Shown: positions 42,801-51,267, numbered from the stretch's first letter. The stretch is DNA of 64,000 nt from Bog-159 sp050008575 (GCA_050008575.1 JBEKMJ010000002.1:62001-126000), one strand, 5' to 3'. Translations and numbers: made by a program. The notes: generated from the sequence alone by a model not told the origin.

Positions 42801-43471
42801 CCCGCGTACCTCTCGAACGCAAAGTTCTGAACGAAAACGACCGCCTGGCGGCCGATCTGCGGCAAGGCTTCGCACGGCATGGCACTGTGTGCGTAAACCT
42901 GATCGGCTCGCCGGGTTCCGGCAAGACCATGCTGCTGGAGCGCACGCTGGCATCCTTCGAGCCCGGACGGCGCGTGGCCGTGTTGACCGGCGACATACAG
43001 ACCGACAATGACGCGCAGCGCCTGGCGCGCTACGGATTCCCCGTGCGCCAGATCACCACCGGCGGCGCCTGCCATCTGGACGCCCGCATGGTCACTAAGG
43101 CCCTGGCCGAGTGGGAGCCGGATGCGATCGACCTGTTGCTGATCGAGAACGTGGGAAACCTGGTGTGTCCGACAAGCTACGATCTGGGCGAAGAAGCGCG
43201 CGTGGTGCTGCTGAGCGTCACGGAGGGCGAGGACAAGCCCCTGAAGTATCCGGCCACATTCCACCGCGCCGACCTGGTGGTGCTGAACAAGGTAGACCTT
43301 TTGCCCTACGTGCCGTTCCGCATGGAACTGGCGCGCGAGTACATCCGCCGCGTGCAGCCCGATGCGGAGATTGTGGAGGTGTCGTGCACGACCGGTGCGG
43401 GGCTGGATGCGTGGCGACAGTGGCTGGACGCGCGGTCAGGCGTCGCCTTGGCCGGTGTGAAGGTGGAATAG
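42797..43471 (+). CDS. hypB: Hydrogenase nickel-insertion GTPase HypB
   Basis: This is 224 residues from the ATG overlapping hypA. The P-loop is GSPGSGKT (37-44), and downstream motifs are LTGDIQTDNDAQRL, ACHLDARMV, LLIENVGNLVCP and VLNKVDLLPY, all typical of HypB. It lacks the His-rich N-terminal nickel-storage segment of many HypB proteins, so storage is probably done elsewhere. GTP hydrolysis drives Ni transfer with HypA. A palindromic element separates it from the YceI and hypC genes. Confidence 0.93.
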   Translation: MTRVPLERKVLNENDRLAADLRQGFARHGTVCVNLIGSPGSGKTMLLERTLASFEPGRRVAVLTGDIQTDNDAQRLARYGFPVRQITTGGACHLDARMVTKALAEWEPDAIDLLLIENVGNLVCPTSYDLGEEARVVLLSVTEGEDKPLKYPATFHRADLVVLNKVDLLPYVPFRMELAREYIRRVQPDAEIVEVSCTTGAGLDAWRQWLDARSGVALAGVKVE

Positions 43472-43540
43472 AGAAGCCGTCACTCAAGAATGCGTGCAAT
43501 GGGTAACTGACAAGTCGCCGCTTTAGCCGTGGGGGAAAGG

Positions 43541-43692
43541 GCGGGTCCGGAGACCCGCCGCATGAGACGCGATTCCGCATGAATTGGAGGGCGGGCAATT
43601 ATGCCCGCAGCCGGCTTTCAGCCGGCTCGGCGAGCTACGCTCGCCGAAGAGCGGGTTCTGGAGAACCCGCGCAGGCCTGGAGGCCTGCCCCA
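43541..43692. repeat. Palindromic GC-rich element cluster, family A
   Basis: GCGGGTCCGGAGACCCGC, GGGCAATTATGCCC, AGCCGGCTTTCAGCCGGCT, CGGCGAGCTACGCTCGCCG, GCGGGTTCTGGAGAACCCGC and GCAGGCCTGGAGGCCTGC follow one another, splitting the hyp genes. Confidence 0.85.
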
Positions 43693-43745
43693 CTACATAA
43701 AACCGCGGAACATGTAATATGGTTGCAATGACCAAGGAGGCCGGC

Positions 43746-44261
43746 ATGAGCCGGTTCACCGTCCGCGGATTCGCGGGCGGACTGTTATCCGGGCTGGGAC
43801 ACAACCCGGTCGTGGCCATCCCGGATTTCGCGGGAGACGCGCACTGGGATTCCGCGGAGCCGAAACAGGCCGTCTTGCGCGTGACAATTCGGGCGGCGTC
43901 GCTGGCCGTTCAGAATGACATCAGCGACAAGGATCGCCGCGAGATGGAGCGCGTGATGCGCGAAGAAGTCCTGGAGATCGGCACCTATCCGGAGATCGCG
44001 TTCGAGAGTACGGCGGTGTCCGCGAACGCGAATAACCGGGTTGAGATTGACGGCAACCTGACCCTGCATGGAGTAACGCGCCGCGAGCGAGTGGTGGCGC
44101 AATTGGCAGTGACAGGCGATATGCTAAGGGCGTTCGGCGATTTTGCGATCCGGCAGACCGGCTACCGGATCAAGCTGGCGTCCGTCGCCGGAGGGGCGCT
44201 CAAGCTGAAGGACGAGTTGAGGTGCAACTTCGACATCGTGGCTCGCCGGAAAACGGAGTAA
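43746..44261 (+). CDS. YceI-family lipocalin-like protein, cytoplasmic form
   Basis: This is 171 residues from ATG 43746, chosen for its AAGGAGG five bases upstream. Family landmarks are SRFTVRGFAGG, LGHNP, ASLAVQNDISDKDRREMERVM, TYPEIAFES, GNLTLHGVTRRERVV and DFAIRQTGYRIKLASVAGG. YceI proteins bind polyisoprenoid or amphiphilic ligands in a lipocalin-like barrel. Here there is no signal peptide, although most YceI proteins are periplasmic. The hypC start follows five bases after the stop, so the protein may have a role linked to hydrogenase or the quinone pool. That link is inference. Confidence 0.85.
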   Translation: MSRFTVRGFAGGLLSGLGHNPVVAIPDFAGDAHWDSAEPKQAVLRVTIRAASLAVQNDISDKDRREMERVMREEVLEIGTYPEIAFESTAVSANANNRVEIDGNLTLHGVTRRERVVAQLAVTGDMLRAFGDFAIRQTGYRIKLASVAGGALKLKDELRCNFDIVARRKTE

Positions 44262-44266
44262 AGCGA

Positions 44267-44548
44267 ATGTGCCTGGCTATCCCGGGAAGAATCGCGGAGC
44301 TTGTGCCGGAGCGGGAGAATCTCGCGTTGGTCGATGTATCCGGCGTCCGGCGTAAGATCGATGTAGGGCTGCTCGGCGACGATCCGGCCAAGGCGGGCGC
44401 CTGGGTCCCGATCCATGTTGGTTTCGCCATGCGCAAGATCGGTGAACGCGACGCGGCCGATCAGATGAGGGTGCTCGCCATGCTCGGAGAGGATCAGGCG
44501 GCCATGCGGGAAATTGAAGGGTACGGTCTGGTGGTTTCGAGCCGGTAG
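44267..44548 (+). CDS. hypC: Hydrogenase maturation chaperone HypC
   Basis: This 93-residue protein begins MCLAIPGRI, with the essential Cys2 that carries the Fe(CN)2CO precursor with HypD. The body pattern LALVDVSGVRRKIDVGLL and AWVPIHVGFAMRKI is typical. It is tightly linked to the YceI gene upstream and apparently the last gene of the hyp group here. HypD, HypE and HypF are not in the window. Confidence 0.92.
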   Translation: MCLAIPGRIAELVPERENLALVDVSGVRRKIDVGLLGDDPAKAGAWVPIHVGFAMRKIGERDAADQMRVLAMLGEDQAAMREIEGYGLVVSSR

Positions 44549-44559
44549 AGCGTCATCGA

Positions 44560-44971
44560 CCCGCGACGCCATTACCGCCTTACGGAGGTCTGCGGCGGCC
44601 ACACGCATGCGATCAATCGCTTCGGCCTGAAAAGCGGATTCTCACGCGGTTTGCCGCGAGAGTTCTTCCTTTGCGCGGCGGAGGCGCCCCAGCATCTCAT
44701 CCGGGATGGGATGCTCCTCGCGGAATTTGTTCCACAGAGCCTCCTATTCCTGCAGATATGACTCGATGGCTTGGGGATGCTCCAAAACGAAAGTGATAGC
44801 GCCGTACACCTTGACCAGAGAGCCAATGGAAGGATACGCCTGGAGAATCCCTTCTGGCGTTTCGCCCCGTCGAAAGTCGTAAATCAGGACGTCGAGGCCG
44901 ATTCGCGTGCCGGCTACGCAGACGTTGCCGTCGCGGATCTCCGGATATTCGCCGGCCGGCAAATTAGGCAT
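44560..44971 (-). pseudogene. Decaying DUF433 antitoxin with premature stop, plus remnant of DUF5615-like toxin
   Basis: From ATG 44971 a DUF433 protein is read (GNVCVAGTRIGLDVLIYDF, GILQAYPSIGSLVKVYGAI) up to a TAG at 44744-44746 after YLQE. The same frame continues beyond the stop with EALWNKFREEHPIPDEMLG to a TGA at 44642. That tail is the kind expected at the end of such antitoxins, so the TAG looks like a point mutation. The TGA overlaps a GTG (44643-44645) opening MRIRF, after which a one-base slip would restore QAEA, reminiscent of the MRIRFQAD start of DUF5615 toxins. A 75-residue DUF433 protein could still be made; the toxin reading is tentative. Confidence 0.6.
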
Positions 44972-45213
44972 GTCCTGGTCGCTCTGACTCCCAGCTTACG
45001 GTACTTGCCGTATTGTGTTTTCGCTTGTCGTGACAGCGGAGAACGCGCGCCACTCGCTTCTCTTCAAAGTGACTTCCATCGGTGGCCGATCTTCTGGCCC
45101 CATCATAAGATCCGGGGTTCGAGGCACTTGGGGACAGGCCAAAGATTCAATTGCATACAGGCAGTCGCTCCAGAAGCAGCCCACCCATGGGGCCGTAAGC
45201 AATTGATTTAAGT

Positions 45214-45289
45214 GGTACGCCCGAGTGGATTCGAACCACCGACCTTTTGCTCCGGAGGCAAACGCTCTATCCAGCTGAGCTACGGGCGC
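45214..45289 (-). tRNA. tRNA-Arg (anticodon CCG)
   Basis: This 76-base gene includes an encoded CCA. Acceptor arm GCGCCCG pairs with CGGGCGT (one G-U). The D arm is GCTC...GAGC, the anticodon stem TTTGC/GCAAA encloses the loop CTCCGGA (anticodon CCG), and the T arm contains GGTTCGAATCC. It reads CGG codons, which are common in this GC-rich sequence. Confidence 0.95.
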
Positions 45290-45347
45290 ACATGCAATGC
45301 TGTCCTCTATTGTATACGAATTGACCGGTCGCAGAACCGGCTGCGCA

Positions 45348-45450
45348 TGGGGCGGGCATTGCTCGCTTGTGTCGGCACGAGTGCCAACACGGCACGCCGG
45401 GGGCGTACGCCACGCGCCACCAACTATAATGATCCTCGTGGCGCAGGCCA
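45348..45450. repeat. Palindromic element related to the one at 11941-12123
   Basis: GGGGCGGGCATTGCTCGC, a TGTCGGCACGAGTGCCAACA hairpin and GGCACGCCGGGGGCGTACGCC recur in related form at 12015-12075. A TATAAT at 45425-45430 at its edge may be the -10 box of the following gene. Confidence 0.65.
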
Positions 45451-45465
45451 CATTGGGGAGGTTCT

Positions 45466-47028
45466 ATGGATTGCACCGGAGACGGACAGCTCTCGCGCCG
45501 CGCGTTTGCGGGGGCGGCGGGCGCCGCGGCGACCTTCATGATCGTGCCGCGCCACGTGCTGGGCGCGCCGTTTGTGCCGCCGAGCGACCGGATCACGCTC
45601 GCCAGCATCGGCCTGGGCCGGCAGGGCCAGGCGGTCACCATGGAATTGCTGGCGCGTCCCGACGTGCAGGTGGTGGCGGTCTGCGATTGCAACCGCGGCA
45701 GCAAGGACTACGTGGAGTACGGCGAGAACGATCTATTGAATTCGGCGCGCCGCCTGCTGGGCGCGGGCTACGAAAGCTGGGGCGGAGACCTGGCGTCGCC
45801 CGGCTTCGCGCAACTCACGCACGAGTTCCGGACCAGCCTCGGCATGGGCGGCCGCGAACCGGCCAAGCGGCTGATCGAGGCTTATTACGGCTCGCGCAAC
45901 GGCTCCGGCTCGAGTTCCTATAAAGGCTGCACGGCTTACAACGATTACCGCGAGCTGCTGAACAAGGAAAAAGACGTGGACGCCGTCTATGTGGCGACGC
46001 CCGACCACTGGCACGCGCCCATCTCGCTGGCGGCCATGAAACTGCGCAAGCACGTGCTGTGTCAGAAGCCCATGACCCACACCATCGGCGATGCGCGGCG
46101 CATGGCGCAGATGGCGCGCGAGATGAAAGTGGCCACTTCCCTGCCCGTCAACAATCCGTCGAGCGAGCCGACGAAGCTGATCGCGGAATGGATCGCGGAC
46201 GGCGCGATCGGGCACGTACGCGAGGTGCACAACTGGTCGAGCCGGCCTTTCTGGCCGCAGGGAATCGACCGGCCCGCGGAGGCGCAACCGGTGCCCGAAG
46301 GCCTCGACTGGAATCTGTGGCTGGGCCCCGCGCCGGAGCGTCCGTTCAATCACGCATATCTCCCGTTTTCGTGGCGCGGCTGGTACGATTTCGGATGCGG
46401 CTCGTTCGGCGACATGGGCTGCTACAGCTTCGCGGGTGTGTTCAAGATTCTGGGACTTACGCCGCCGGTGGGCGTGGAGGCGTGTTCGAGCGAGTCTTTC
46501 AACGAGAGCTACCCGAAGGCTTCCATCGTGCACCTGGACTATCCGGCCGCGGGCGATCGGCCCGCGGTGCGCATGTCGTGGTACGACGGCGGGCTGCGTC
46601 CCAAGCGGCCGGCGGGATTGCGCGCGGAAGACCGGCACTATTTCGAGGCGGGCGAGGACAACGAAGGCATACTATACGTGGGCGACAAAGGGATCGTCCT
46701 GGCCGGCTTTAATGGAAACAATCCGCGCGTATATCCGGAGTCGAAGAAGTACCAGCCGGCGGCGCGGCAACCGCGTGGAGAGCGGCAGAGGGATGTGGCC
46801 ATCGATCAGTGGGTGGCGGCCGCGAAGGGCGGAGCGGCGGCCCCGTTGGCGAACTTCGAGATACAGAGTCCGGTGACGGAGGCGTTTCTGCTGGGGTGCA
46901 TTGCGCAGCGGTTTCCCGGCGAGCGAATCGAGTGGGACACGGCGCAGATGCGGGTCACGAGTTCGGAGAAGTTGAACGGATATGTGGATCCCGTGGGGCG
47001 CGCTTTGCCCGCCGTGGCTGGTGGTTAG
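45466..47028 (+). CDS. Gfo/Idh/MocA-family oxidoreductase with Tat signal
   Basis: This 520-residue protein has a twin-arginine leader (LSRRAFAGAAGAAATFMIV). A Rossmann domain follows, with LASIGLGRQGQAVTMELLAR, VVAVCDCN, AVYVATPDHWHAPISLAAM and the family Lys-Pro of LCQKPMTH. The C-terminal domain contains WGDM-like GSFGDMGCYSF. The family uses NAD(P) to oxidise or epimerise sugars and sugar derivatives; Tat-exported members are frequent in Acidobacteria and Planctomycetes and some act as glycoside-related hydrolases. GGGGAGG lies five bases before ATG. The substrate is unknown. Confidence 0.87.
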   Translation: MDCTGDGQLSRRAFAGAAGAAATFMIVPRHVLGAPFVPPSDRITLASIGLGRQGQAVTMELLARPDVQVVAVCDCNRGSKDYVEYGENDLLNSARRLLGAGYESWGGDLASPGFAQLTHEFRTSLGMGGREPAKRLIEAYYGSRNGSGSSSYKGCTAYNDYRELLNKEKDVDAVYVATPDHWHAPISLAAMKLRKHVLCQKPMTHTIGDARRMAQMAREMKVATSLPVNNPSSEPTKLIAEWIADGAIGHVREVHNWSSRPFWPQGIDRPAEAQPVPEGLDWNLWLGPAPERPFNHAYLPFSWRGWYDFGCGSFGDMGCYSFAGVFKILGLTPPVGVEACSSESFNESYPKASIVHLDYPAAGDRPAVRMSWYDGGLRPKRPAGLRAEDRHYFEAGEDNEGILYVGDKGIVLAGFNGNNPRVYPESKKYQPAARQPRGERQRDVAIDQWVAAAKGGAAAPLANFEIQSPVTEAFLLGCIAQRFPGERIEWDTAQMRVTSSEKLNGYVDPVGRALPAVAGG

Positions 47029-47037
47029 GGCTGGTGG

Positions 47038-47817
47038 TTAGCTGTTTAGTTTGCGGGCGATCTTGGCGAGCATGGTGCGCGGGGCCAGACGCGTGGAGAG
47101 TACGGTGAGCCGGTTACTCGCGCCGGCGATGGCCACGCGCTTGCCCGCCATCAGGCCGTCGAAGCCCACACGCGCGACGGCGGCGGCGCTCATCACGGCT
47201 CCGGTGCGGAACAGGGGCGTATCCTGGTTGCCGGCGGTAGCGGCGAAGTTGGTTTGGGTCGGGCCTGGAATCAGCGCGGTGACGGTTACGCCGGAGCCTT
47301 GCGTCTCTTCGGCGATGGCCTCGGAAAACGAGAGCACGAACGCTTTGGAGGCATAGTAGACGGCCATGAACGGTCCGGGCACGTAGGCCGCCGTGGAGGC
47401 TACGTTCAGGATCTTGCCGTTGCGCCGCGCGAGCATGCCGGGCAGAAACAGGCGGGTCAGGTGCGCGAGGGCGGCGACGTTCACCTGGATCATGCGCGCT
47501 TCCGTATCGTAATCGATTTCGGCGTATGCGCCGCGGGCGCCGAAACCGGCGTTGTTCACCAGCACGTCGATGGCGACGCCCTGCAGTTGCAACGTATCGA
47601 AGATGCGCGGCGGGGCGCCGGGATCGGCGAGGTCGGCGGCCAGGACACGCGCCTGGATACCATGCTGGCGGGCGAGTTCTTCGCTGAGCGATTGCAGTTT
47701 TGGCGCGGTGCGCGCTACTAACACGAGGTCATGGCGATGGGCCGCCAAGAGGCGGGCGAACTCTTCGCCGATACCACCGGATGCGCCGGTAATGAGCGCG
47801 GTGGGGTTCATATGCAT
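47038..47817 (-). CDS. Short-chain dehydrogenase/reductase
   Basis: This 259-residue protein has the SDR cofactor motif TGASGGIGEEF near residue 9, the NNAGFG motif near 90, and the catalytic Ser (VASTAAYVPG), Tyr and Lys (YYASK) in order. A start at ATG 47811 is equally good. It follows the TetR gene with six bases between, so the regulator and enzyme form an operon. No specific substrate can be read from the sequence; the class often acts on lipids or ketones. Confidence 0.87.
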   Translation of the reverse strand: MHMNPTALITGASGGIGEEFARLLAAHRHDLVLVARTAPKLQSLSEELARQHGIQARVLAADLADPGAPPRIFDTLQLQGVAIDVLVNNAGFGARGAYAEIDYDTEARMIQVNVAALAHLTRLFLPGMLARRNGKILNVASTAAYVPGPFMAVYYASKAFVLSFSEAIAEETQGSGVTVTALIPGPTQTNFAATAGNQDTPLFRTGAVMSAAAVARVGFDGLMAGKRVAIAGASNRLTVLSTRLAPRTMLAKIARKLNS

Positions 47818-47823
47818 AGGCTA

Positions 47824-48429
47824 TCAGGATTGCTTGGGCGGCCTGAGAGGCCGCGGCAGGCTGAGAGCTTGCCCCACGAAGCGCAGCACGGCGGCCTTCG
47901 ACCGCCAAGGGAGTTGTCCGGCGTTGGCCAGTTTGGCGATGCCGTGCACCAGCGACCAGGCCTGGTACGCCAGCGGTTCGGGATCGCCGGCAGGCATCTG
48001 GTTGGCGGCCTGGCTGTCGCGCACGAAGCCGAGCAACGTTTGGAAGCAGCACTGGGCGGCGGCCGCGCACGCGGGGTATTCCGGCTGCTTCCAGGGCGCG
48101 TCGAACATGGCGGCGAAATGCTGCGGCCAGCGCAGCGCGAAATCCACGTAAGCCAGGCCGCTGCGGCGCAGGCGATTGAGCGGGCTGGCTTTGGGAGCGG
48201 CGCGGGCCATGGCGCGGGTGAGACGGCCGAAGCCATCGGTGGCCACCGCGGCCAGCAGGTCGTCGCGATCGCGGAAATGGCGGTAGGGGGCGTTGTGGGA
48301 GACGCCGGCGCGGCGGGCCGCCTCGCGCAGGGTAAAGCCGCGCGGCCCGGTTTCGGCGATCAACTGGACGGCCGCCTGCAGCAGAGCCTGCTTCAGATTA
48401 CCGTGATGGTAGGGGCGGACGGCGGGCAT
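47824..48429 (-). CDS. TetR/AcrR-family transcriptional regulator
   Basis: This is about 201 residues from ATG 48429; an ATG at 48465 would add a head that overlaps the operator. The N-terminal helix-turn-helix is HHGNLKQALLQAAVQLI, GFTLREAARRAGVSHNAPYRHFRD. The ligand domain resembles the TetR_C_33/WHG type. The last ten codons (LPRPLRPPKQS end) run through a family A palindrome (47838-47877), so the native C-terminus has been altered. It probably represses itself, the SDR gene and the divergent oxidoreductase through the inverted repeat at 48449-48499. Confidence 0.85.
   Translation of the reverse strand: MPAVRPYHHGNLKQALLQAAVQLIAETGPRGFTLREAARRAGVSHNAPYRHFRDRDDLLAAVATDGFGRLTRAMARAAPKASPLNRLRRSGLAYVDFALRWPQHFAAMFDAPWKQPEYPACAAAAQCCFQTLLGFVRDSQAANQMPAGDPEPLAYQAWSLVHGIAKLANAGQLPWRSKAAVLRFVGQALSLPRPLRPPKQS
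47838..47877. repeat. Family A palindromic element in the 3' end of the TetR gene
   Basis: GCGGCCTGAGAGGCCGC is followed by GGCAGGCTGAGAGCTTGCC and CCAC. It supplies the final residues and leaves the stop just beyond. Confidence 0.7.
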
Positions 48430-48448
48430 TGGTTCCACTGTAGCAAAC

Positions 48449-48499
48449 AATGTTGACAGCAGCAACTTCGCGCGTTATGATGTTGCTGATGTCAACATT
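48449..48499. promoter_or_regulatory. Inverted-repeat operator between TetR gene and CrtI-like oxidoreductase
   Basis: The left arm AATGTTGACAGCAGCAAC (48449-48466) and right arm GTTGCTGATGTCAACATT (48482-48499) are reverse complements except one base, with a 15 bp spacer. TTGACA within the left arm may double as a -35 box. Its place between divergent starts marks it as the probable TetR binding site. Confidence 0.75.
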
Positions 48500-48518
48500 G
48501 ACGCTAGACCACGACACC

Positions 48519-50108
48519 ATGGCGGGAAGCACCGGCGTTTCCTACAAACAACAACCGCCCGACGGCGAGTGGGACGCCATCGCGATCGGCTCGGGCATCG
48601 GCGGACTATCCTGCGCGGCGCTGCTGGCGCGGCGCGCGGGCAAGCGCGTGCTAGTGCTGGAGCGGCACTACACAGCGGGCGGATTCACGCACGTCTTCCA
48701 CCGGCCGGGATACGAGTGGGACGTGGGCGTCCATTATGTCGGCGAGATGGGCGCCGGCTGCGGCATGCGTGCGCTGTTCGACGAGATCACGGAAGGGCGG
48801 CTTAAATGGAACGCGATGCCGGAGGTCTACGACCGCATCCGGATCGCGGACCGCCGCTACGATTTCGTGCGCGGCGCGGAGCGCTTCACCGAGCGCATGC
48901 GGGAATACTTTCCGCAAGAAGGCGCGGCCATCGAGCGGTACATGGCGCAAGTGCATGGCGCGGCGCGGGCCAGCAAGTCGTTCTTCGCCGAGAAAGCCCT
49001 GCCCGCGGCGCTGGCGGACATAGCCGGGCGGCTGCTGCGCCGGCGATTCCTGAGTTACGCGGGACGGACGACCGCGGAAACGCTGGCGCGCCTCACCGGC
49101 AATCGGGAACTGATGGCGGTGCTGACCGGACACTGGGGCAATTACGGCCTGCCCCCGGGCCAGAGCAGCTTCGGGATGCACGCCGTGATCGCCGAACATT
49201 ACCTGGAGGGCGCGTTTTATCCGGTGGGTGGCGCATCGCGCATCGCCGCCAGTATCGCGCCGGTCATCGAGCGCGCGGGCGGCCGGATCGTGGTGGGCGC
49301 GGAGGTGGAGCAAATCCTGCTGGACGGGAACCGCGCGGTGGGCGTCCGGATGGCGGATGGCCGCGAACTGCGTGCGCCCCTGATCCTGAGCGACGCGGGA
49401 GCGTGGAATACGTACGCCCGGCTGTTGCCGCCGGATGCGCCGGGGCGCGCGCAACGGCTTGCGGAGATCGAGCGTCTGCCGAATTCGATGGGTCATGTGT
49501 GCCTTTATGCCGGGCTGCGGCATGCCTCCGGAGAGCCGGAATTCGGCGATACGAACCTGTGGATCTATCCGAGCGCCGATCACGACGGGAACCTGGCGCG
49601 CTACGCGGCCGACCCCGAGCAGCCATTTCCAGGGCTGTTCATTTCGTTCCCTTCGGCCAAGGACCCGGACTTCGCGCGACGCCACCCGGGACGCGCCACG
49701 ATCGAAGTAGTGACGTTGGCGCCCTACGGCTGGTTCGCGCGCTGGGCGGACACGCGCTGGAAGCGGCGGGGGGCGGATTACGACGAATTGAAGCGGCGAT
49801 TCGCGGAGCGCATGCGCGCGGAGCTGGAGCGGCATGTGCCGGCGGTGCGCGGGAAGATCGACTATTGCGAACTTTCCACGCCACTCTCCACGAGCCACTT
49901 CGCCAATTCTCACCAAGGCCAGGTCTATGGACCCGCCGCCACGCCGGAGCGTTTCCGGGCGCGCACGCTGAGTCCGCGGACACCGGTGCGCAACCTTTAT
50001 TTGACGGGCGCGGACGCGGCCGTTCTGGGAGTGGTGGGCGCGCTGGCGGGCGGGGCGCTGGCGGCGTCGGCCGTGCTGCGGCGGAACGTGATGGCGGGAC
50101 GCGGTTAG
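48519..50108 (+). CDS. CrtI/phytoene-desaturase-like FAD-dependent oxidoreductase
   Basis: This is about 529 residues from ATG 48519; ATG 48489 would place the start inside the operator. The FAD-binding motif DAIAIGSGIGGLSCAALLARRAG sits at residues about 16-38, with ERHYTAGGFTHVF following as in carotenoid isomerases and retinol saturases (CrtISO/RetSat group). The C-terminus holds the second nucleotide motif PVRNLYLTGADAAVLGVVGALAGG. It is likely to saturate or isomerise an isoprenoid or lipid substrate. Divergent SDR and TetR genes may form one regulated lipid/retinoid-like modification unit. Confidence 0.82.
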   Translation: MAGSTGVSYKQQPPDGEWDAIAIGSGIGGLSCAALLARRAGKRVLVLERHYTAGGFTHVFHRPGYEWDVGVHYVGEMGAGCGMRALFDEITEGRLKWNAMPEVYDRIRIADRRYDFVRGAERFTERMREYFPQEGAAIERYMAQVHGAARASKSFFAEKALPAALADIAGRLLRRRFLSYAGRTTAETLARLTGNRELMAVLTGHWGNYGLPPGQSSFGMHAVIAEHYLEGAFYPVGGASRIAASIAPVIERAGGRIVVGAEVEQILLDGNRAVGVRMADGRELRAPLILSDAGAWNTYARLLPPDAPGRAQRLAEIERLPNSMGHVCLYAGLRHASGEPEFGDTNLWIYPSADHDGNLARYAADPEQPFPGLFISFPSAKDPDFARRHPGRATIEVVTLAPYGWFARWADTRWKRRGADYDELKRRFAERMRAELERHVPAVRGKIDYCELSTPLSTSHFANSHQGQVYGPAATPERFRARTLSPRTPVRNLYLTGADAAVLGVVGALAGGALAASAVLRRNVMAGRG

Positions 50109-50340
50109 TGCCGTTGACAGGCTGAAGCCTATCCGTTGACAGGCTGAAGCCTCTCCGTTGACAGGCTGAAGCCTTTCCGTTGACAGGCTTTCCAGAAACC
50201 CACTCGCCAACCTGTCGATTTTGCGAGGCGCTTGGCTAAAGCCTCGCGCGGGATAAATCCCGCCCCCCAAAGGACCTGTTTTCCGATATTGGGGGCGGGT
50301 CCGGAGACCCGCCGCAGGCGTGGACGCCTGCCCCACAAGA
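50109..50340. repeat. 22-bp tandem repeat and family A palindromes
   Basis: Three and a half tandem copies of a 22-bp unit containing AGGCTGAAGCCT (50111-50188) are followed by GAGGCGCTTGGCTAAAGCCTC, GCGGGATAAATCCCGC, GGCGGGTCCGGAGACCCGCC and GCAGGCGTGGACGCCTGC. The rest of the gap to 50528 shows no gene. Confidence 0.85.
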
Positions 50341-50528
50341 GGCTGTCGGGACAATCAAAGCCCAAATAGTTGGAAGTAAAAGCCGGTGGTGGGTAGCGGG
50401 CCATAGAGGGTCGGTTCAAGTGCGTTAACCAGGCTCACCCAGGCTATAAGTGGGGATAGGCGAGAGACACGTAGCGCGTAATCGTTGGCGTCGTTTGCGT
50501 GGTTGTCAAAGATCAGGGGGGCAGTTCG

Positions 50529-51104
50529 CTAACGGGTATCGGTGGCCGCGGGGGCGCAGGAGACCGGCTGGGCCTCCGTGCCCTCCGACATCACATAGGC
50601 GGGGGGCGGCGCCGACGCTTCGGCTCGCGGGGTTGGCGCGGTCTTGGCGGCCTGCGCGGATTGCGTAGTTTGCGGCAGAGGCTGGGATCGCCGATCCTTT
50701 TGCGACTGCTGTATATCCGCGACGGCGGTGCGGAAGGATCGTTCCAACTGGGCGCGCTGTTTGGCGACATACGCCAACAGGACGAACCGTTCCGCACCGA
50801 ATTCGGTGCGCTCGTAGATCTCGGCCTCGCTCCGGGCAACGCGCTGGAGCAGCCATTGGGAAGTGACTATGGTTTCCAAGTAGCACTGTTCGGTGCGAGT
50901 TTGGGGACGCCAGTCGGCTTCCATCTCGTCCCAGAGACGCATATAGTCTTCGGGGCGTTCCCAGGTGAGGACCGTGCTTTGGGCGCGCAATCCGTATTTG
51001 AGGGCGTTGAGGCGCACGGCGGCCTTCCCATCGGACGTCTTCGGACCGGAGGAGCGTTGCGCATTCCTTCGGTTAGCTTCTTGTTGCTTGCCGGAGATGA
51101 TCAT
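50529..51104 (-). CDS. Hypothetical protein with ANRRNAQRSSGP motif
   Basis: This is 191 residues. The N-terminus has the motif ANRRNAQRSSGPKTSDGK followed by NALKYGLRAQ, known from a widespread uncharacterised family in Planctomycetes and Acidobacteria that often occurs in many paralogues. A central helical region (WDEMEADWRPQTRTEQCYLE, LQRVARSEAEIYER) precedes a Gln/Pro/Ala-rich tail that looks disordered. There is no signal peptide. The function is unknown. It is transcribed alone. Confidence 0.7.
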   Translation of the reverse strand: MIISGKQQEANRRNAQRSSGPKTSDGKAAVRLNALKYGLRAQSTVLTWERPEDYMRLWDEMEADWRPQTRTEQCYLETIVTSQWLLQRVARSEAEIYERTEFGAERFVLLAYVAKQRAQLERSFRTAVADIQQSQKDRRSQPLPQTTQSAQAAKTAPTPRAEASAPPPAYVMSEGTEAQPVSCAPAATDTR

Positions 51105-51267
51105 AATGAAATTCCCCTTTCGACTTAAGAATAACCGGCGAGTATTAGGAACACCGCGTACCGTGCCGGCGGTGGATTACTAAGCGATTTTATTAGTGAG
51201 GGATGCGGAGGCGGGATTTATTTTCAAAACGTGTCACCGCTTACAAGTAGGCAGCCGCCGGAATAGC

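Noticed and set aside
50111..50340. Short repeats at 50.1 kb as a CRISPR array
   Set aside because: Units are directly adjacent without spacers and there are no cas genes in the window.
48651..50354. A 567-codon open frame antisense to the CrtI-like oxidoreductase
   Set aside because: It is explained by high GC codon bias; the sense strand has clear FAD-binding motifs and an upstream operator.
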